Shown here piece by piece: positions 4,942 through 6,905 of a stretch of DNA of 6,905 nt. The first letter of the stretch is position 1, and every line of letters begins with the position of its first letter. The stretch spans positions 1-6,905 of the forward strand of contig JAIWOE010000198.1 in the NCBI GenBank assembly GCA_020217165.1. The letters are read 5' to 3'. Source of the DNA: Desulfovibrio sp. Its GTDB lineage: Bacteria > Desulfobacterota > Desulfovibrionia > Desulfovibrionales > Desulfovibrionaceae. A model generated the notes under the pieces. The model worked only from the letters and a program-made list of their open reading frames with translations. It did not search any database and was not told the origin of the DNA. The translations under genes and the position numbers were made by a program.

Positions 4942-5026
4942 GGGAGCTGGGCGGCAATGGCGCTGCCAACCCCGTCAGGCCCGAAAGGGAGCAGCGGCAA
5001 CAGACGCTGTTGGGCGCCCGGCTCCC
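4942..5026 (+). ncRNA. ffs: Bacterial small signal recognition particle RNA (4.5S type)
   Basis: This is the RNA component of the signal recognition particle, which binds Ffh and FtsY to target nascent membrane proteins co-translationally. The conserved domain IV core is clear: GTCAGG (4974-4979), CCC, tetraloop GAAA (4983-4986), GGG, then AGCAGC (4990-4995). The ends pair as one long rod: GGGAGCTGGGCG (4942-4953) with CGCCCGGCTCCC (5015-5026) over 12 bp with one wobble, then CAATGGCG with CGCTGTTG over 8 bp. Its length of about 85 nt is shorter than the 114 nt of E. coli but within the small bacterial class without an Alu domain. The tetraloop is GAAA rather than the frequent GGAA; both are GNRA loops. 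It starts only 14 bp after tRNA-Ser and ends 2 bp before an intrinsic terminator, so it is presumably released from a shared precursor by tRNA processing. End positions are estimated from pairing. Confidence 0.95.
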
Positions 5027-5027
5027 T

Positions 5028-5070
5028 CAAGGGCGCGCTGTGCAAAGGCATGGCGCGCCCTTGCTTTTTT
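5028..5070 (+). terminator. Intrinsic terminator of the tRNA-Ser-ffs operon
   Basis: CAAGGGCGCGC (5028-5038) pairs perfectly over 11 bp with GCGCGCCCTTG (5053-5063) around a 14-nt loop and is followed by CTTTTTT (5064-5070). This is a complete GC-rich stem plus U tract on the plus strand, directly after the SRP RNA. Confidence 0.93.
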
Positions 5071-5120
5071 GATCGTCGCTCCAAAAAACCATTGCTTTCC
5101 TCGTTTTTTTGGGTACGATC
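5071..5120. promoter_or_regulatory. 50-bp interrupted inverted repeat upstream of the response regulator
   Basis: Outer arms GATCGT (5071-5076) and ACGATC (5115-5120) and inner arms CCAAAAAA (5081-5088) and TTTTTTGG (5105-5112) form one nested inverted repeat with a 16-nt centre. On the plus strand TTTTT (5121-5125) follows, so it may be a second, weaker terminator backing up the ffs one. Alternatively it is an operator, since it overlaps the likely promoter of the response regulator. Confidence 0.45.
5092..5119 (+). promoter_or_regulatory. Promoter candidate for the response regulator operon
   Basis: TTGCTT (5092-5097) and TACGAT (5114-5119) are 16 bp apart and lie within the inverted repeat. 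Transcription would begin near 5126, about 60 nt before the ATG at 5187. A TATACC at 5125-5130 is an alternative -10 but has no matching -35 box. A promoter is required here because a strong terminator precedes this stretch. Confidence 0.45.
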
Positions 5121-5186
5121 TTTTTATACCTTCTTGATCTACAGCACGTTGTGTCGCGCCCCCGTGCAGACGCCAGGAGATTCAGC

Positions 5187-5585
<399 letters not shown>

Positions 5586-5623
5586 AAAAGGCGACCTCCG
5601 CACGCCGCCTGCACACGGACATC

Positions 5624-6382
5624 ATGGGCGACCTGATCTGGATCATTCTGCTCCTCGTCATGGCCTGGTTCCTGTTTGCCAGACCACGGGACGACGCCGA
5701 CGACGGCTCCGGCCACGACGCCGACGACAACTCCACGCCCCATGGCGATGCGCGTCACCGCAACGGGCGCCATCGCGACGGACGGCCTTTGCCCAGCGAC
5801 CTCCGACCGCCCTCCCGGTACCAGGCGCCGCCGGCCACGCCGGATCGTTCGCCCCGGGATGCCGACACCCCCGGCGCCGACGCTCCCGATGCCGAGCCCT
5901 CCCCCCGCGATGCCAGCGAGGCCTACCGCCGCGCCCAGGCCATGTGGGACACCTTGCGTTCCACACCATCCGCCCAGCCCGATGCCCCCACCCCCCGCGG
6001 CAATGGCCGGGGGTTTGACGTGGAGGACTTCCTGCATGGCGCACGCATGGTCTACGCCCGCATTCAGGACAGCTGGGACGCCCGAGACCTGGCGGATATT
6101 CGCGAGTTTGTGGACGAGCAGGTCTTCGCCAACCTGCAGGCCTTGGCAGCCAAGGACCCCACGCCCTCGAAATCCTCCATCCTGACCCTGGACGCCACGT
6201 TCCTGGACCTGAACGCCGAACGTGGCCGCGAGGTGGCCAGCGTGCGGTTTCGCGTACGCATGGCCAAGGACGACAAACCCCCCTACCGCATCGAGGAAAT
6301 CTGGCATTTTGGCCGGGATGTCCCCACGGGTGATGCGCCCTATGGCATGTGGAAAGTGGTGGGCATCAGTCAGGTGACCTGA
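5624..6382 (+). CDS. Membrane-anchored Tim44-like domain protein
   Basis: The protein has 252 residues. Residues 3-19 (DLIWIILLLVMAWFLFA) form an N-terminal membrane anchor. Residues 20-130 are a low-complexity linker rich in Asp, Pro, Arg and His (for example DARHRNGRHRDGRP). The C-terminal domain, about 131-250, runs FDVEDFLHGARMVYARIQDSWDA...DIREFVDEQVFANLQ, then beta strands LTLDATFLDLNAE, VASVRFRVRMAKDD and IEEIWHFGRD, ending GMWKVVGISQV. This matches the bacterial Tim44-like fold (NTF2/cystatin-like), related to the membrane-binding domain of mitochondrial Tim44. Its bacterial role is not settled; membrane or lipid association is the usual suggestion. The ATG at 5624 is the only in-frame ATG near the hydrophobic segment, although its ribosome binding site (CGGAC) is weak, which fits coupling to the upstream response regulator 38 bp away. 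A link between the two is inferred from position only. Confidence 0.85.
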   Translation: MGDLIWIILLLVMAWFLFARPRDDADDGSGHDADDNSTPHGDARHRNGRHRDGRPLPSDLRPPSRYQAPPATPDRSPRDADTPGADAPDAEPSPRDASEAYRRAQAMWDTLRSTPSAQPDAPTPRGNGRGFDVEDFLHGARMVYARIQDSWDARDLADIREFVDEQVFANLQALAAKDPTPSKSSILTLDATFLDLNAERGREVASVRFRVRMAKDDKPPYRIEEIWHFGRDVPTGDAPYGMWKVVGISQVT

Positions 6383-6480
6383 CACGCGCTCGAACTTGTT
6401 CGCGGGAAGGATCATCCTGCCAAGGGTGTTCCCTCCGGCATTGTGTCCGCACAGCGTGTCATTCCAGTGTAACGTGGGCC

Positions 6481-6512
6481 GGGGGAAGCCATTCTCCCGA
6501 ACGGTTTCCCCC
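6481..6512. terminator. Strong hairpin between convergent genes
   Basis: GGGGGAAGCC (6481-6490) and GGTTTCCCCC (6503-6512) pair over 10 bp with one G-T wobble around a 12-nt loop. It lies about 100 bp after the Tim44-like stop and 24 bp after the stop of the minus-strand aminotransferase. Neither strand has a clean T run directly after the stem, so it may work as a Rho-assisted or mRNA-protecting element for one or both genes. The remaining gap (6383-6535) shows no gene. Confidence 0.45.
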
Positions 6513-6535
6513 GAAAACTCCTGTAAAAACAGCTC

Positions 6536-6905
6536 CTAGCTTTCGTACACCAGCACGCCTTCCTGCCGCAGGTCCTGGCGCAGCAGTTCGCGCATGCGCC
6601 GGGTCACCGGGCCGGGGCGCACGTCGTGCACGGGCTTATTGTTGTAGCGCACAATGCCGATGGCATCCCAGGTGGTGCCCACCACCAGGAGTTCCCTGGC
6701 GTCGTGCAGCTCGTCTTCGTGCACCGGCCGGCGAATCACCGGAACTTCCTCACTGATGAGCTCCACGGCGCGCACCACGGTGGTGCCAGCCAGGGCCCGG
6801 TCGAACTCGGGAATCACCAGCTTGCCGTGACGATCCACCATGCAGATGTTCTCGGTGGCGCCTTCGGCCAGGTAGCCGTGCTCATCAAAACAGATGGCAA
6901 AGTCC
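6536..6905 (-). CDS. Class IV PLP-dependent aminotransferase, C-terminal part (runs off the right edge)
   Basis: About 122 C-terminal residues are visible, entering the window at DFAICFDEHGYLAEGATENI. This is the fold-type IV signature around the conserved Glu of the AEG-x-x-x-N motif. It continues with VIPEFDRALAGTTVVRAVEL (phosphate-binding Gly-Thr-Thr region), ELLVVGTTWDAIGIVRYNNKPV (second Gly-Thr-Thr motif) and the family-typical GPVTRRMREL. Such enzymes include branched-chain aminotransferase (IlvE), D-amino-acid aminotransferase and aminodeoxychorismate lyase. The visible half fits the first two better, but the substrate-specifying N-terminal half and the catalytic Lys lie outside the window, so no symbol is given. 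The reading continues in frame to 6905; the internal ATG at 6841 is not the start. It ends LVYES with TAG at 6536-6538. Confidence 0.93.
   Translation of the reverse strand, partial: DFAICFDEHGYLAEGATENICMVDRHGKLVIPEFDRALAGTTVVRAVELISEEVPVIRRPVHEDELHDARELLVVGTTWDAIGIVRYNNKPVHDVRPGPVTRRMRELLRQDLRQEGVLVYES

Noticed and set aside
4844..5137. Plus-strand open frames across the tRNA and SRP RNA
   Set aside because: These read through structural RNA genes and a terminator, and their products show no protein features.

Overview
The window reads as a chromosomal segment of a GC-rich Gram-negative bacterium. Several exported proteins, a ZraP/Spy-type periplasmic protein, a double-Cache sensor, a VanZ-like protein and a Tim44-like protein suggest a Desulfovibrio-like member of the Desulfovibrionales. 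That assignment is an inference from gene style and content, not a database match. I see no mobile element, CRISPR array or phage gene.

Layout, left to right. A minus-strand pair fills 1-1630: the N-terminal part of alanine dehydrogenase (ald, cut by the left edge) and, 57 bp upstream of it, a membrane-anchored double-Cache sensor with no output domain. A 240-bp divergent region follows. It carries a well-spaced sigma-54 (-24/-12) promoter candidate driving a plus-strand ZraP/Spy-like periplasmic protein whose N-terminal part is made of Pro-Gly-Gly tripeptide repeats. Next on the plus strand come a 67-residue glycine-rich membrane protein and a VanZ-like membrane protein, translationally coupled by a GTGA overlap.

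A minus-strand pair follows: a DsbA-family thiol-disulfide protein with a CPYC site and, upstream of it, a secreted protein of unknown function. The latter appears frameshifted. A clear signal peptide with its own ribosome binding site lies in one frame and the body of the protein in another, with the join near a short TG repeat.

The centre of the window holds a noncoding operon: a promoter, tRNA-Ser(GGA), then 14 bp later the small SRP RNA gene (ffs), then a strong intrinsic terminator. After an AT-rich inverted repeat come a single-domain CheY-like response regulator and a membrane-anchored Tim44-like protein, probably co-transcribed. The right end is the C-terminal part of a class IV PLP aminotransferase on the minus strand, separated from the Tim44-like gene by a strong hairpin.

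Functional themes are envelope homeostasis (ZraP-like, VanZ-like, DsbA-like, Tim44-like), signal sensing (dCache, response regulator), protein export (SRP RNA) and amino-acid metabolism at both ends (alanine dehydrogenase, class IV aminotransferase). The points most worth a second look are the sigma-54/ZraP-like promoter region, the frameshifted secreted protein, and the tRNA-Ser-ffs unit with the inverted repeat behind it.
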